The translations under genes were made by a program, and so were the position numbers. The notes beneath the pieces were generated by a model, which made no database searches, was not told the origin of the DNA, and worked only from the letters and a program-made list of their open reading frames with translations. This document shows positions 36,431 through 48,200 of a stretch of 60,000 nt of DNA, piece by piece (positions within the stretch are counted from its first letter, which is position 1; every line of letters starts with the position of its first letter). The stretch comes from Symsagittifera roscoffensis (Eukaryota; Xenacoelomorpha; Acoela; Convolutidae): positions 5,680,411-5,740,410 of the forward strand of contig NC_087064.1 in the NCBI RefSeq assembly GCF_963678635.1. The letters are read 5' to 3'.

Positions 36431-36830
36431 ATGGAACAACATACAAAGAAAATCTTATTAAACTATGTGTTATTGCAGTTTATCTCTTCATTTACTATGA
36501 TTTATGTTTTCTCAACAGGTTGATGAATGGGAATTATGATCTGGAGCCATTAAAAATATGTCTGTCTGTCCCTGTCCACAAGATCTGGCTTGCGATCTGA
36601 AAACAAGGTTAAATTAGTCTACACAACAAGTTTTTGCAAAAAGTCATCAGAAAGATCGTATTTTGCCCGCGTCGTCATGTCAAACAATAACCTATCGGCG
36701 AAGTCGGACTTGGATTTCTTCTCAAACTGTTTTTCATTCAAAACTAAGCTGAAGCATTTTTTCCTCCAACAAACCCAGCCTAATCAGCCTAATGGTTGTG
36801 ATATACTTATTAAATAGATTTGTCCATTTC
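36430..36830 (+). pseudogene. LINE RT C-terminal fragment, opposite strand (copy 1)
   Basis: Thumb and C-terminal pattern of a different CR1/L2-like LINE: TTYKENLIKLCVI, YDLCFLNRLMNGNYDLEPLK, then SERSYFARVVMSNNNLSAKS and SFKTKLKHFFL. Compare the usual YKERLIKL...LF..LNG.YD and FKxxLKxFL ends. It faces the minus-strand LINE fragment head to head. Confidence 0.65.
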
Positions 36831-37261
36831 AAATTCACTTACTGTGTAATTTCAGATAAATTGAGCTAGAGGACCAAATCGAAAAACATGAACAACAACT
36901 CCCGCGCCTCTAGGTTCGTGGGTGAAGTGTGTTGACTGTTAATGGTGTTTATGATCGGAGCCAGCTTCCTTTGGTACGACGTGTTAAACACAATTACCAA
37001 ACACAGACGGAACGATCAGAAAGCAGAAAAAGTCCCGAATCTGATCAATACGCTCAGAAGTTATACCTGGCGAATTAAGGCGATTATTTATTGCCAAAGA
37101 CAAAACGCGAAACATATTTTTACGGAATTAAGAACATTGAATACTCTAGTAATACCAACCGGAAAGAAATTAATTTCAAGTCGCAAACAGAAAGAGTGGT
37201 GGTACCTAGGTGAGGTCTGTAGAAATGACTGACCGTACTAGGAGAAATGTAAACAAATGAC

Positions 37262-37990
37262 TGAGCAAATTTGAATCAGAGAAAGATCTGGGAGTTATCG
37301 TTGATTCAAGATTACAGTACCGTGAGCACATCGCCAAAAAGACGAAAGTGGATAATATAGTCGCGATAATCAGGAAAAGTTTCGTGAACCTGACCTCTGA
37401 AATTCTAACGACCCTGTACAAAGCGTTAGTAAGAACACATCTGGAGTATGCAAATCAGGCATGGAATCCATACCTTAAGAAAGACAAAATTACGATTTAA
37501 AATGTTCAGCGACGCGTAACAAAGCTTATTCCAGGTATACGCAAATACAGCTACTCGAAACGACTTCAGATTTTGAAACTACCAACACTCGAGTATAGAC
37601 GCAAACGCGGTAGAACGAATGAAGTCTTCAAAATTCTGAACAGTCTATACGATACAGCAGCGACTGAAGGATTTTTTACAATCAACGAAAGAGACACAAG
37701 AAGAAACCCTTTCAAGTTTGTGACCAAGAAGACCAGAACTACTGCTAGACAAAATTTCTTTACAGTTGCAGCCATCAACGACTGGAAGTCGTTACCCGAA
37801 ACAGTAATATCAAGCGAGAGTACACGTTTTCAAATCAAGACTAGACAAACTATGGGCGTCTGAAATATATGACGCATCGATTATGGAATGACGAATTGGA
37901 CGTCCAAGAAAGAGCTGGTCGACAGGCCTGGGAGGCCTACAGATCAGAAGTTAACCTGTGAACCTGTGAAAACCCGAGACATATACTCTG
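37262..37990 (+). pseudogene. LINE RT C-terminal fragment (third family)
   Basis: Clear CR1-type ORF2 end: EKDLGVIVDSRLQYREHI, LYKALVRTHLEYANQAWNPY, NVQRRVTKLIPGIRKYSYSK, LKLPTLEYRRKRGRTNEVFK, RTTARQNFFTVAAINDWKSL and FQIKTRQT. One stop (TAA at ~37498) precedes NVQRR. After the ORF an AACCTGTG repeat (37960-37976) may be the 3' tail. It lies between the two copies of the segmental duplication. Confidence 0.85.
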
Positions 37991-38098
37991 ATGATGCTAG
38001 CACATGGCTCAAAAACAAGTGAATACCTAAACTAAATTACTATATATAAATTACTATAATCATTGTTGATTTATTCCCTAACAGGGTAATTGAATGTC

Positions 38099-40126
38099 TT
38101 TTGAAAGCAGCAAAATATTTTTTATCTGTATATACATAGGAAGCGGTAAAGTTTGCAATTGAGCAATTTTTTTTTGTATGCCAATGTTCCAGGAAAAATT
38201 CAATTGACGACTCTTTTTTGAATAGTCTCAAGTTCATTTGTGACATATTTGCTCAATCTACAGCAGAGGCTGGCCTATGTTAAAACTGGGACTACCATAG
38301 ATTTATAAAGGTTCTATTTTTCAGTACGACTCAGATTGTTTGTTTTCCGTTTTATCATCAAAAATACACGGTTTGCTTTCTTGCATGCATTGTCTATGTA
38401 GATATTCCAGTTTAATTACTTTATATTGTCAAGCTGAGGGCTTTTTGTACGTCAATTTCTCTGATCTTGAATCCGTTGAAGTAAAAATCATTTTCATTTT
38501 TTCCTAACTTTAGATACGTACATTTGTCTAAATTGAAGGGCATATTTTTGTCGATGGTCCAATTAAACACATTATTTAGGTCACTTTGGATTTGCTCTTG
38601 TGCCTGACCAGAACTGATGAGTTTAGCATCGACTGCAAATAACATAGTTTTAAGATTTACGCAGTAATCTGGTAGGTCGTTAAAAAAAACCAGAAAAAAT
38701 TAAAGGACCCAGCATGCTACCCTGTGGCACTCCACTGGGAACTTTTTATCTTGAAGATTCTTTGCCATTTATTCAAACAATCTGGTGCCTGTTGGTAAGA
38801 CTTGATCAGTTTTGAAATTTTACCCCTGACTCCTGTTGAAAAGAATTTTCGTAACAAAATTCCATGATCAACTCTGTCAAAAGCTTTGCTAAAGTCTGTA
38901 AAAATAATTTCAATTTCTTCTCCATTTTCGATTCATTTATATGTTTCATTTAAAAAGGTCAGGAGTTGTTGAATTGTTGACCGGTTCTTTCGAAATCCGA
39001 ATTGAGATTTGTTAAAAATTTTATTGTAATGATCATATTGTCGAATGAAGACAATTCTTTCAAAAATTTCAGAGGGCAGAGATAAAAGAGAAAAGGTCTA
39101 TAATTTTCTCTGTCTGCTTTATTACCCTTTTTAAAAACCGGACTGACCATTGAATTTTTCCACAAGTCTGGAAAGATAATAGTTTTTAGAATTTTAGTAA
39201 AGATTTAAAAAAGTGAATTGGAAATCGTTTTTCGGCTATTCCGAAAAAGCACTGGTGGTTGTTCATCAGGCCCTTAACCTTTGTTGACATTTAGTTTTTC
39301 GCATATGCTTTCGGTTTCAGTTTCTTCGATTGTTAGGTAGCTTAGAAAACGATTCTCTGAACAATTTCATAAATTTCAGAAGTTTGTACGTAAACCGATG
39401 CAAAAAACTTCGGACAGAGTTGGGCTTTGTCACCGTCATTTTCTGCTTTTTCATTTTTATAAAAAACAAGGATGGGAATATTTGATTTTTTAAAGGCCCT
39501 GAAATACTTAAAAAGCTTCCCAGTTGATCTCTCGGCTGCTAGATTTTGTTCATATTCTATCTTGTCATTTCCACAGCAGTTTTCCAGCATTGATTTCAGT
39601 TTCAGAACCTTTGGATGCATATCTTTATAGCTTCTTCTTGCTGTCTTAAGACATTTAATTAGATGAGATGTACTCTGGCTTATCCACGGTGGCAGAGAAG
39701 CTAGATGCTGGGTTCTTTTTGGTATAGTTTCATTCAGAAAAACATTCAGCCAAATGTACCAATTTTCAACAATGCAATTTGAGTTTGACCAGCGCATTAA
39801 GTTTTCATTAAGGCGCATCTTTGATAAAGCGCATTAATTTTTCATAGCCTCCAGTGCAAAAACATTACACACCACTTTTTACATAACATCTTTTTATATT
39901 GTTCTGCCCTATATCCGGAAAACTAAGATAAATTGGGTAGTGGTTTGACATTTTGGTGATTTGACATTCGTCGGCTGGTCATTTGCTTCAAGTTCACGCA
40001 CTCTATGTTATCACTAACCAAAATGAAATCTAATATACTGCTTGCTGCTGTATGATGTGGTCTCCGGGTATAAGAAGGTCCATCAGAAGAATCGAGCAAA
40101 TTCGCTAAACTGGATCATCGGCACCC
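38099..40126 (-). pseudogene. LINE EN-RT fragment (duplication copy 2)
   Basis: Second copy of the 34389-36430 LINE fragment with the same LFAVDAKLI dead active site. The frame break at 39342-39410 differs slightly from copy 1 (one extra A near 39407), showing independent drift after duplication. Confidence 0.8.
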
Positions 40127-40530
40127 ATGGAACAACATACAAAGAAAATCTTATTAAACTATGTGTTATTGCAGTTTATCTCTTCATTTACTATGATTTA
40201 TGTTTTCTCAACAGGTTGATGAATGGGAATTATGATCTGGACCCATTAAAAATTTGTCTGTCTGTCCCTGTCCACAAGATCTGGCTTGCGATCTGAAAAC
40301 AAGGTTAAATTAGTCTACACAACAAGTTTTTGCAAAAAGTCATCAGAAAGATCGTATTTTGCCCGCGTCGTCATGTCAAACAATAACCTATCGGCGAAGT
40401 CGGACTTGGATTTCTTCTCAAACTGTTTTTCATTCAAAACTAAGCTGAAGCATTTTTTCCTCCAACAAACCCAGCCTAATCAGCCTAATTGTTGTGATAT
40501 ACTTATTAAATAGATTTGTCCATTTCAAAT
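40126..40530 (+). pseudogene. LINE RT C-terminal fragment, opposite strand (copy 2)
   Basis: Second copy of 36430-36830, differing at a few positions (NYDLDPLK against NYDLEPLK; NCCD against NGCD). Confidence 0.65.
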
Positions 40531-41170
40531 TCACTTACTGTGTAATTTCAGATAAATTGAGCTAGAGGACCAAATCGAAAAACATGAACAACAACTCCCG
40601 CGCCTCTAGGTTCGTGGGTGAAGTGTGTTGACTGTTAATGGTGTTTATGATCGGAGCCAGCTCCCTGAAAGCCGCAACCGAAGTAGCCCCAAAAGATTTG
40701 AAGAGATTGTTATCCCGCATCAGCTTTGCATCGAAAGGATTGAGTCTCAACCCCAACTCTATCCACAAAGTTTTGAACCTTGACTTTCTCTTAGAAAAGG
40801 GAAAACTACGTAAAGCAAGAGGCATCGTCCTTTGGTACGACGTGTTAAACACAATTACCAAACACAGACGGAACGATCAGAATGTAACATTCGTCTACTG
40901 CAGTCACACATGAGGCTTAAGAAAAATAGGCCCTATAACCACTGGCTCAAGGGTCAGGGACACCATCTCTTGTGTTTTTCTACCTCAAGAACGGTCGGAG
41001 CCAGTTCGGTTCGCTTGTGACATGAGACTACGACCCGTTACAGCTTAAAGGCTACTACTAAAATATCCCCCCACTCTAGAATTAGAAACGTCCCCATAAT
41101 TAGGTCTCTAGATACCCAAAATACATGAACGCCGTTAAAAACCGGGTTGGAACAATCCGTTAAGTTACTT

Positions 41171-41176
41171 TTTATT
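41171..41176 (-). terminator. Candidate polyadenylation signal AATAAA in LTR
   Basis: AATAAA on the element's strand, 13 nt after a perfect 9-bp palindrome (41190-41212). Its position about 1 kb into the LTR is compatible with the end of R. Confidence 0.5.
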
Positions 41177-41189
41177 AGACAGTGGAACT

Positions 41190-41212
41190 TTGATCCATTT
41201 CAGATGGATCAA
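41190..41212 (-). promoter_or_regulatory. LTR palindrome TTGATCCAT/ATGGATCAA
   Basis: Perfect 9-bp inverted repeat with a 5-nt loop, just upstream of AATAAA on the element's strand. The old LTR (31464-31483) and the LTR-core insert (32864-32883) keep the left arm exactly and the right arm partly. It could form an RNA hairpin or be a protein-binding site. Confidence 0.5.
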
Positions 41213-42091
41213 CCTAAAACTCGCCTTACCTCAACATAACAATCATAAAACACACTCTAGGAATTTAAATTTGTACTCACATAGTAGCACGCTCAAGAAG
41301 TGGGAAATAATCCAGTCGGTAACTAACTCAAGAATTAAATAACGTGACTAAATGAGTCTAATGTTTTATAGTTTTAACAATGAGAACGAGTTTATACTCT
41401 AGACAATAGTTTTCTTGTGAACCATTAGGACACTCAAGCTGTCCACCTTTCCACCGAAGGTTCACTCTAGTCCAGTTCCGAATAATACTCCAGTCGTTAT
41501 AATCCAATTCGAGGGAATGCTCTCGTCTCTGTCACAGATGGGACAGCTCTACTCTCGATTATTATAGTGATGGAAATTGCGAATAGCAATTTCCTACTGC
41601 TTTTTCTTGCGACTTTCCCGCGTTTTCGACTCAATTGTTCTGAAATTGTTCTGATCTCTTTTTCTGATTTTCAGTTCTCGCGAGAAAATCGTGCATGACA
41701 GGTTCCATTCGAAATTTTGAAAAATTAAATTTCACTCCAAAATCAAGTGTTTTTTGCTTCTCTCAAGGTCAAACTTCCAAATATGACCGACTGGCACATA
41801 CTCCCCGGACTCGAGATCGATGTCCTCATCGCGCGCTGTCTTCTGCCAGTGAGTCCCAGAAAAACCGAGTGTTGCTCAAGATACAGTGCCAGTGGTCATT
41901 TACAGAAGTTTGCAGCAGATTTAAGCTTATCTACACCCCAAAATTCACAGCCATTTAAAATTTTCACACTATTGCTAAACAGCAACCAAAATCTGCATAC
42001 ACCTGCACCCTTGAATTTTCGCTTTTCAAGCCAATCATTTTAAAATCTCTTTTGTCCTATTCAATCAGGAAATTGTCATGCAGCATTTCGA

Positions 42092-42099
42092 TTTATATA
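42092..42099 (-). promoter_or_regulatory. TATA-like box in LTR
   Basis: TATATAAA on the element's strand, ~85 nt inside the proposed LTR start. A plausible pol II promoter element; no start site can be assigned. Confidence 0.35.
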
Positions 42100-42182
42100 A
42101 TAAATATAGGATATTAGTAACAATATTTGCTTTGTTAAATTTTCTTTTTCGTGAATCCAAGTTTCACTCGGATCCACGCTCA

Positions 42183-42199
42183 AGCCCCCCTTCCCTCTC
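42183..42199 (-). promoter_or_regulatory. 3' polypurine tract
   Basis: On the element's strand GAGAGGGAAGGGGGGCT lies immediately before the proposed LTR start and 30 nt after the ORF2 stop. That is the expected place for the plus-strand primer of LTR retroelements. Confidence 0.65.
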
Positions 42200-42228
42200 A
42201 AGACTCAAGATCCATCCGATTTGCCCAT

Positions 42229-45200
42229 TCATCTCGTACTCTTCGCCTTGGAGGTACTGCATCCTGAAGTGCTAGATGCGGCAAACTGTCTCAACAGTTC
42301 CTCTTCATCATCGGAACTAATCACAATCTCCTCCCAAGCCTTCAGCTGTTCATAGGATCGCATCCATTCTCTCTGCTCCTGCAATCTCTTTGCTTGGTTG
42401 GGTAGTGCCTTCACCCTAGCTTCTCGGTTCAAGCAAAAGGAGTTGTGCAGGCTCAAGCTCACGTTCTTCGCCAGGTCTTCCTCTAGTATCGACTCCCTCG
42501 CTTTGGTATTGTCTCTAGACATCTTACCCACTCTTTTCCATCCTGTCGTGATCGCATTACGATGGGTTAGCAGGGGTCTCTTGAAAGCTTCCGGCCCAAT
42601 CTCGGCCTGGAACTGTCGATACTCTTTTTGATGTTTTCTCATGTGATCTTTCGTTGTCATGTACAACCAAGACGTCAGTGTCGCCCGAAACCATGGAAAG
42701 TACCTCAAGCGACTCCATACGTGCCTGACTTCCGTCGGTATGGCGAATACTTTGCACGCAGTCTCAAACAACTCGAGTCTCCTGCTGTAGTCTATCGCGT
42801 ATATTGACTCAGCCGTTGGCGTCGTCGCCTCCCGATACTTCGTTATATTCTCTTCTATCCATCTCAGAGCTAACATCGTACTCACTACTAAGAGCGTCAC
42901 CTTCTGCCGGTGATCCGGTAGTCCGATCGACCGAATCTCTTCCACATCCCACACCAGGCAAAGGTTCTTGTGATCTGGATACCACACCGTTTGTGCCAAA
43001 CAGTGGCATGGACATTCCCCATGAGAGATCTCAATGCTCCTGAGATTACGCTCCCCTGAGGCTTCCAAGAGAGGCTCAAGCTCCATCATTTTCTCGTGCA
43101 TCGTGTCGTTGTCTTCCAGGTTCGGAGTACTTCCCACAGGTTTCCCGATCACGTTTTGTCTCTCGTGATCGCTCGTGTTTTCTCTTTCCAACTTCAGAAG
43201 ATCTTCTCCCCAGATTTCGCTTAAGTCATCTCTCAATTCTTTTGGTACTGTCCCTTTGATTTTTCTCAACAACTTGTGCGAGTGATGCGACATCCGAGCC
43301 AACCTCACGCACTTGGGCACTGAGAAGGCCTTGTCCACCAGTATTCTCTGGCTGGACACTTCCACCATCGCCATGTGTAGCGGGTAGTGACTTCCGCACA
43401 AGTTGGCCATCATTGACCCTATCAGCGATTTCGCGTTCAATGGCAAGCCATAAGCTTCGCTCATGGGAAATCCCATTTCCGCCTCAAGACCAACCTTCCA
43501 GCTCCGGATGTGTTTTTGAGTCACCTGCAACACCCCGGGCCATGATTCTACGCTCAACGCCGTCACTAAATGATGTTCAGACTCCAGTCTCTCCAGTGCC
43601 TGCAGACCACACATTCTCGAGAAGAATCCGAGAGCTGTCGCTATATTCACCGTGGTTCTCGCGTAACATTCCGCTATTATTTGCACTTCACTCTTCTCCC
43701 TTTCTGTGATGTCTTCGAACCAAGTGACCAGGTCTTCTTTTTGAAACGACAGTATTCTGACGCATGACCGTCCATCGCAGATGTGCTCTCCGTTCCCACA
43801 CGTCGAATCCAGACAGCTACCCGGCTCCAATTTCTTTGCTGACCCGGGGTCGCTCGTCCTTTCGCTTGGCTCTTGCATCTGGGGCGTGATTAGCTTATGT
43901 AGCACACTCAACTTCGCCAGATCTTCATCTTCCGTTGGTGCTAACCTCACTCGCTCGGTGGTTTCCTCGATTAGACTCGCATGGGGATGTGGACACCAGG
44001 AGGGTCTCAGTAGCTTCCATATCACTCCCAAGTTCGTGGTTAACAAGCCATTTCCACCGCCCATGTTCACTTCAACTCTCTTGTTTGAGCGCGGTATGCT
44101 TATCACCTCTGGTGTTTTCTCAAGAATCAGGCCCAGGCTCGGCCCCTCTTTTTCCACCGCGTCTATTTCCATTATTCTTTCTGTCCAAAACTTCAGTAGT
44201 TCCGCTACCTCATGGTTTCTGTGGGCTCCTCCAGCTTCCGAGTCTAAGAAGGGATTGTAGGCTATTCCCATCACTCCAGACACATATTGGTATTCCCCCT
44301 TCTCACTGAGTCTCGAGTACTGTTCTGACGAGGCCAGGTTACGGTGAACATCATGTTCTTCCTCGAACTTCTTATTAGAGAACCTCCGTACCTCGTCCAG
44401 CTTTCGATGGTTCTCTAAGGATAGTCTGGAACCATCTTCTTTCTCTATTCCTGTACTCTGATATACGTTCAAGATGATCGTTGAGACCCTTCTCTCCATG
44501 GTTTTACTTCCACTTGCTCTTTGGTGGCATGCCAGGATGGTGCTATCAGACATCATTGACATTATCCATCTCAAGAAACATGTGGCATCTTTTCTTCTAG
44601 CCAGGCTCAAGCCTGAATTGTCCCTGGCCACGTGTTGCATCAGTGCCTGATACACCTCTAGCTTCTTGCTTCCCAACTTCAGCCTGTCATACGAGGTCAA
44701 TGTCTCCAACTCTATTCCCACCAGACTCCAGGTGAACATTAATTGTCCCGCAGTTCTAACGAAGGGATTCGCCATTAGTGGTGGTGCTGATGAGGATGTT
44801 CTCATCGCCTCTTCAAAATGATCCTTCAACAAACTCTGCCAGGACCTCTTCAGATGACTCGCCATCTCTATCTTATTAACCTCGGCTTTTTGCTGGGTGG
44901 CCCAATTGCGTCGCCTGCGAGCTATTCCACTGTCCAACTTCTTCAAGCAGTCCTCCATTTCCTTCAATGTTTCGAGGGCCATCCACCACGTCCGGGAAGT
45001 GTTCCTCGTCTTGTTCCTCTCCAATGGATCACTCGTCACTTGTTTGCCCATGTCCTGATGTGCCTTCGAGATCCATTCTTTGCCGATCTCCACTTCCCCT
45101 ACCTGTCCGTTCGTTGAACCTCTCTTCACGTTTACCTTCTGAGGCTTGAAGTCTTCTTCTGACGTCGAACTGGTGGAAACCTCTATTTCCTTTTCTACTT

Positions 45201-48200
45201 CAAGTGGTTTCCTGAGCTCCGAGCTGTTCTTGTATGCCGCCGTCTTGCATCGGGCCAAAACGATGGGCGCCGTCTCTCTCAAGTTTCCTTCCGAAACAGC
45301 ATCCACTGAAGGACTACCCCATCCTTCCACTTCTCTCTTCCTCTTGCGAGTCTTCACATCTCTGCTCGAGGGTGTTGTGGCTATCATCATTGATTCGACC
45401 TCTCCATCCACTCCTTCCAACTCTTGCCTCCCCCCTGCTCGAGCCTTAAGGATATTAGTACTTTTAATCATATTACTAGTCCCAACCTTATCCCTTTTTA
45501 TATCATCAACCATTTTATCCACAGTTTTTTGTTTCAGAGTAGAGCTGTCCTCACATTTCTCTTTTCTAGTCTTCGATCGTGCGTTCCTCAGCTCCACTAG
45601 CTTGTTCAGCAGCTCTTTTCTTGCTTTCTCATCCAGGCCCGTTCCTATCAGGAGCGGTTCCCCGAATCTCACTACCGCGTCCCACAGTTCCTTCTTGAAC
45701 TTGTCCAGCGTCGTCTCGCTGCCCACTTCTCGATTGAATTCCCCCAGGAATTCCTGCCAAGCGTCATCCTCGAGAGATCCCAAGAATATGTCCCTGTTCC
45801 CTTCGAACGTGTTCTTCTCCCTTTCCTCCGAGCTCAAGAGTAACATCCCCATATTGAAGGTCTCACCTGCCAATGGCAACTCTAGGTTCTTCCGCGGGGA
45901 CGGGTTCAGAGGTGGGGTGGCAGTATCTGCCCAATTCTCTTCGCTCAAGTCTTTCAACAGCTCTTGAGTGGTGAGTTCCTCCCCTGATGGCCCTGGTTCA
46001 GGCGTATTCCCCACCTCCATGTCTTCTCCAGCTTCACTGAGAGTTTCATCCATACTCTCTTCCTCTGATTCATTTCTTCTTCTCTCGAGAATTCTTTTGA
46101 ATCGATCCTCAACAGGTCCACTCCTCTTGTCTCCAGGCGTGTCTACAGACAGTGGTGACGGTGTCGTCGGATCCAGCTTTTTATATTCCGTCAGGGCTAC
46201 ATGCAGTTGACCTGCTGCATCTAGTTCTGTTCCCTCCTGTGTCACTTCTACTTGTTCCAAGCCATAGGGTGCCTTGTATTTTCTCGTGGCAAATTTCAAT
46301 TCGTCCACCAATGCGACGTGCCCCTCCATCACGATCATCCTGCCATCATCCCATATGGGTAGCATATTCTCAAGTCCTTCCTTCTCAAGAGTCCTCAAGA
46401 CTTTCCGCACTTCATATCCAGGGGGCTGCGAACCTCTACTCTTTTTCGCTTGCGTCGTCCACGAATTTACCTTCATCTCGCTGATGTGGAAGTAGACTGC
46501 CGCCGTGTAGCCGATGAACAGGGGATCCCAGCCATCCGTGAAATGCGTTTCATCCCTCATCTTCGCCATTATGGAGGGAACCACCAAGGGACTAGTCATT
46601 CCCAAGGTCATCCTCCTGACTGTCGGGAACTCAGGCATGGTGGCTGGTAGGATTTCTTTCTCCATTATGGCCTCCAGCTCCCTCTTGACTAGTGCAAAGC
46701 ACTCTTTCCAGGCGGGGATTCTCAAGACTTCTCGTCCGTCGGCCGTCAATGGGTTTAGGTTCCAAAACTTTGGATACATTTCAATGGGGCCCTCTCGCTT
46801 GCCTCCCATTCTACATTGCATTTGTCCCCTGAAGTTGCACACCATCATCTCGGCATCTTTCACTTTTCCGAAGAGTACCGTGTTGCTCATACGCGCCCTG
46901 AGCACCTCCTGCTGACACCAATTCAGCGCTGTACCATCCAGTACGCTGATGAGACTCAAGTGCGTCACCGAGTGACGATACGTTATCACCAGGGGATCTG
47001 GAAACGCGTACGTCACTGCTGGACCATAGATGCAGGTCACCACCTCCTCTAGACCTCGGATTATCCCCATTGGGTCCGACCTCATTGCCAGGCACAGGTC
47101 CGTCAACAGAGGCATCCCTCTGTTCGCCTTCTCCCATTCTTCTCTCGAGGTTGGGTTCTCATCTTCACCCGTCATGTATCGATTCTGCATCATGAGGTAT
47201 TGCACCAGCAGTGTCTTCAACCCTGCGGCACACTTGTAGGAGCTGGTTTCAATGCTCGTGTGGACTCTCCCCATAGACAGAGGTTCTCCATATTCCATTA
47301 ACCGATGAAACGACACCAATTCCCCATGGGTCAAGAGCACTAGTGCCAGGTACCCATCAACTCGAAGTGTCTCCACTCCCCGACTAAACATGTATGCTGG
47401 ACCCATGTTGAACAAGTATCTGGGGTAGACCAAACACAGGGCCAAGAGCAGGCTGATGGGCATGCCCAGTATCTCCTGCACGAAGGCTCCAAAGATAGTC
47501 GCCGTGGTACCGAATACTCCTGCCAAGAATTCCTTCTCCCAGCAAGGACTCAAGAACTTGAGAATCTCGTAATCCCTCCGAGTCTTCAATTCGCCTTTGG
47601 CGTGCTCTCTCCAGAACCCTGCGATTGTCACTTCATTGGCGGCCGAGACAAATCTAGCCACCGTCATGTCTCTTACTTCGGCCAGCTCCAGTTGTTTCTC
47701 TAGGAAACTCCAGACTTGCTTCACGAGGAGTGGTGCTTCCTCCCTTGTCTTGTTCGTGGCGTTCTCCAGCCTTGGTGTCAAAAATGGCCACCAGCCATTC
47801 TCTTGAGTCAAACGATATTTCAACGATCCTAATTGCTTTTCCGTCTCGGCCACATTTCTTCTCTCGTTACTGGGACCTCTAGACTTGCTGGTGGAGTTCG
47901 TGATCTTCACATCCATACTCCGAAACCACAAGCTGGCCGTTAATTTGCTTATCGCCGGGTGATCGTCCCCGATGACTGGGCTGAACTTGAGCTGCCTGGC
48001 AAAGTTCGATATCTCTAGCAAGAGCACCTCGTCTAATACGATCAGGATGTCGGCTAGTCCATAAAAGCCCCTCAGTGCATGAGATATATCCGCCCATGCC
48101 GCCGCCAATTCTGACTTGCGAAGCCTCAGGTTCGATGGCTCCAACTCCCGATTGGGGGCTGCCATTAGAATCCGCCATTCACTCCCTTCTGCTATCAGGA

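Larger units (their letters stand above)
34389..37020. repeat. Segmental duplication, copy 1
   Basis: Direct duplicate of 38099-40880, about 98% identical by eye. Homology begins at TTTTGAAAGCAGC in both copies. Relative to copy 2 it lacks ~165 bp (40663-40827). Contents are head-to-head LINE fragments. To the right, this copy continues into AAAGCAGAAAAAGTCCC, while copy 2 is interrupted there by the giant element. Confidence 0.9.
38099..40880. repeat. Segmental duplication, copy 2
   Basis: Direct duplicate of 34389-37020. It carries a ~165 bp stretch (40663-40827) missing from copy 1, which reads in plus frame as ATEVAPKDLKRLLSRISFAS and similar charged sequence of unknown origin. Its right end at AACGATCAG coincides with the 3' LTR end of the giant element, so the element appears to have landed within this copy. 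Confidence 0.9.
40884..42182 (-). repeat. 3' LTR of the giant element (proposed limits)
   Basis: On the element's strand it would run from TGAGCGTGGATCC (42182) to GACGAATGTTACA (40884), giving TG...CA ends. The outer limit is supported by the loss of homology to duplication copy 1 at ~40880. The inner limit is supported by an adjacent purine tract. Length ~1.3 kb. It contains a TATA-like box, a 9-bp palindrome and AATAAA. It aligns with the decayed LTR at 30640-31912. The 5' LTR is outside the window, so the limits remain unconfirmed. Confidence 0.65.

Noticed and set aside
34389-36830. Head-to-head LINE arrangement read as a 5' inversion (twin priming)
   Set aside because: The minus-strand and plus-strand pieces overlap in the thumb region (AYKKKLLNCSIANF against TYKENLIKLCVIAV) but with clearly different sequences. 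They come from two LINE families, not one RNA.
36942-37232. Plus-strand ORF as an independent gene
   Set aside because: It joins duplicated sequence to unique sequence across a deletion relative to copy 2; no start context or domain.
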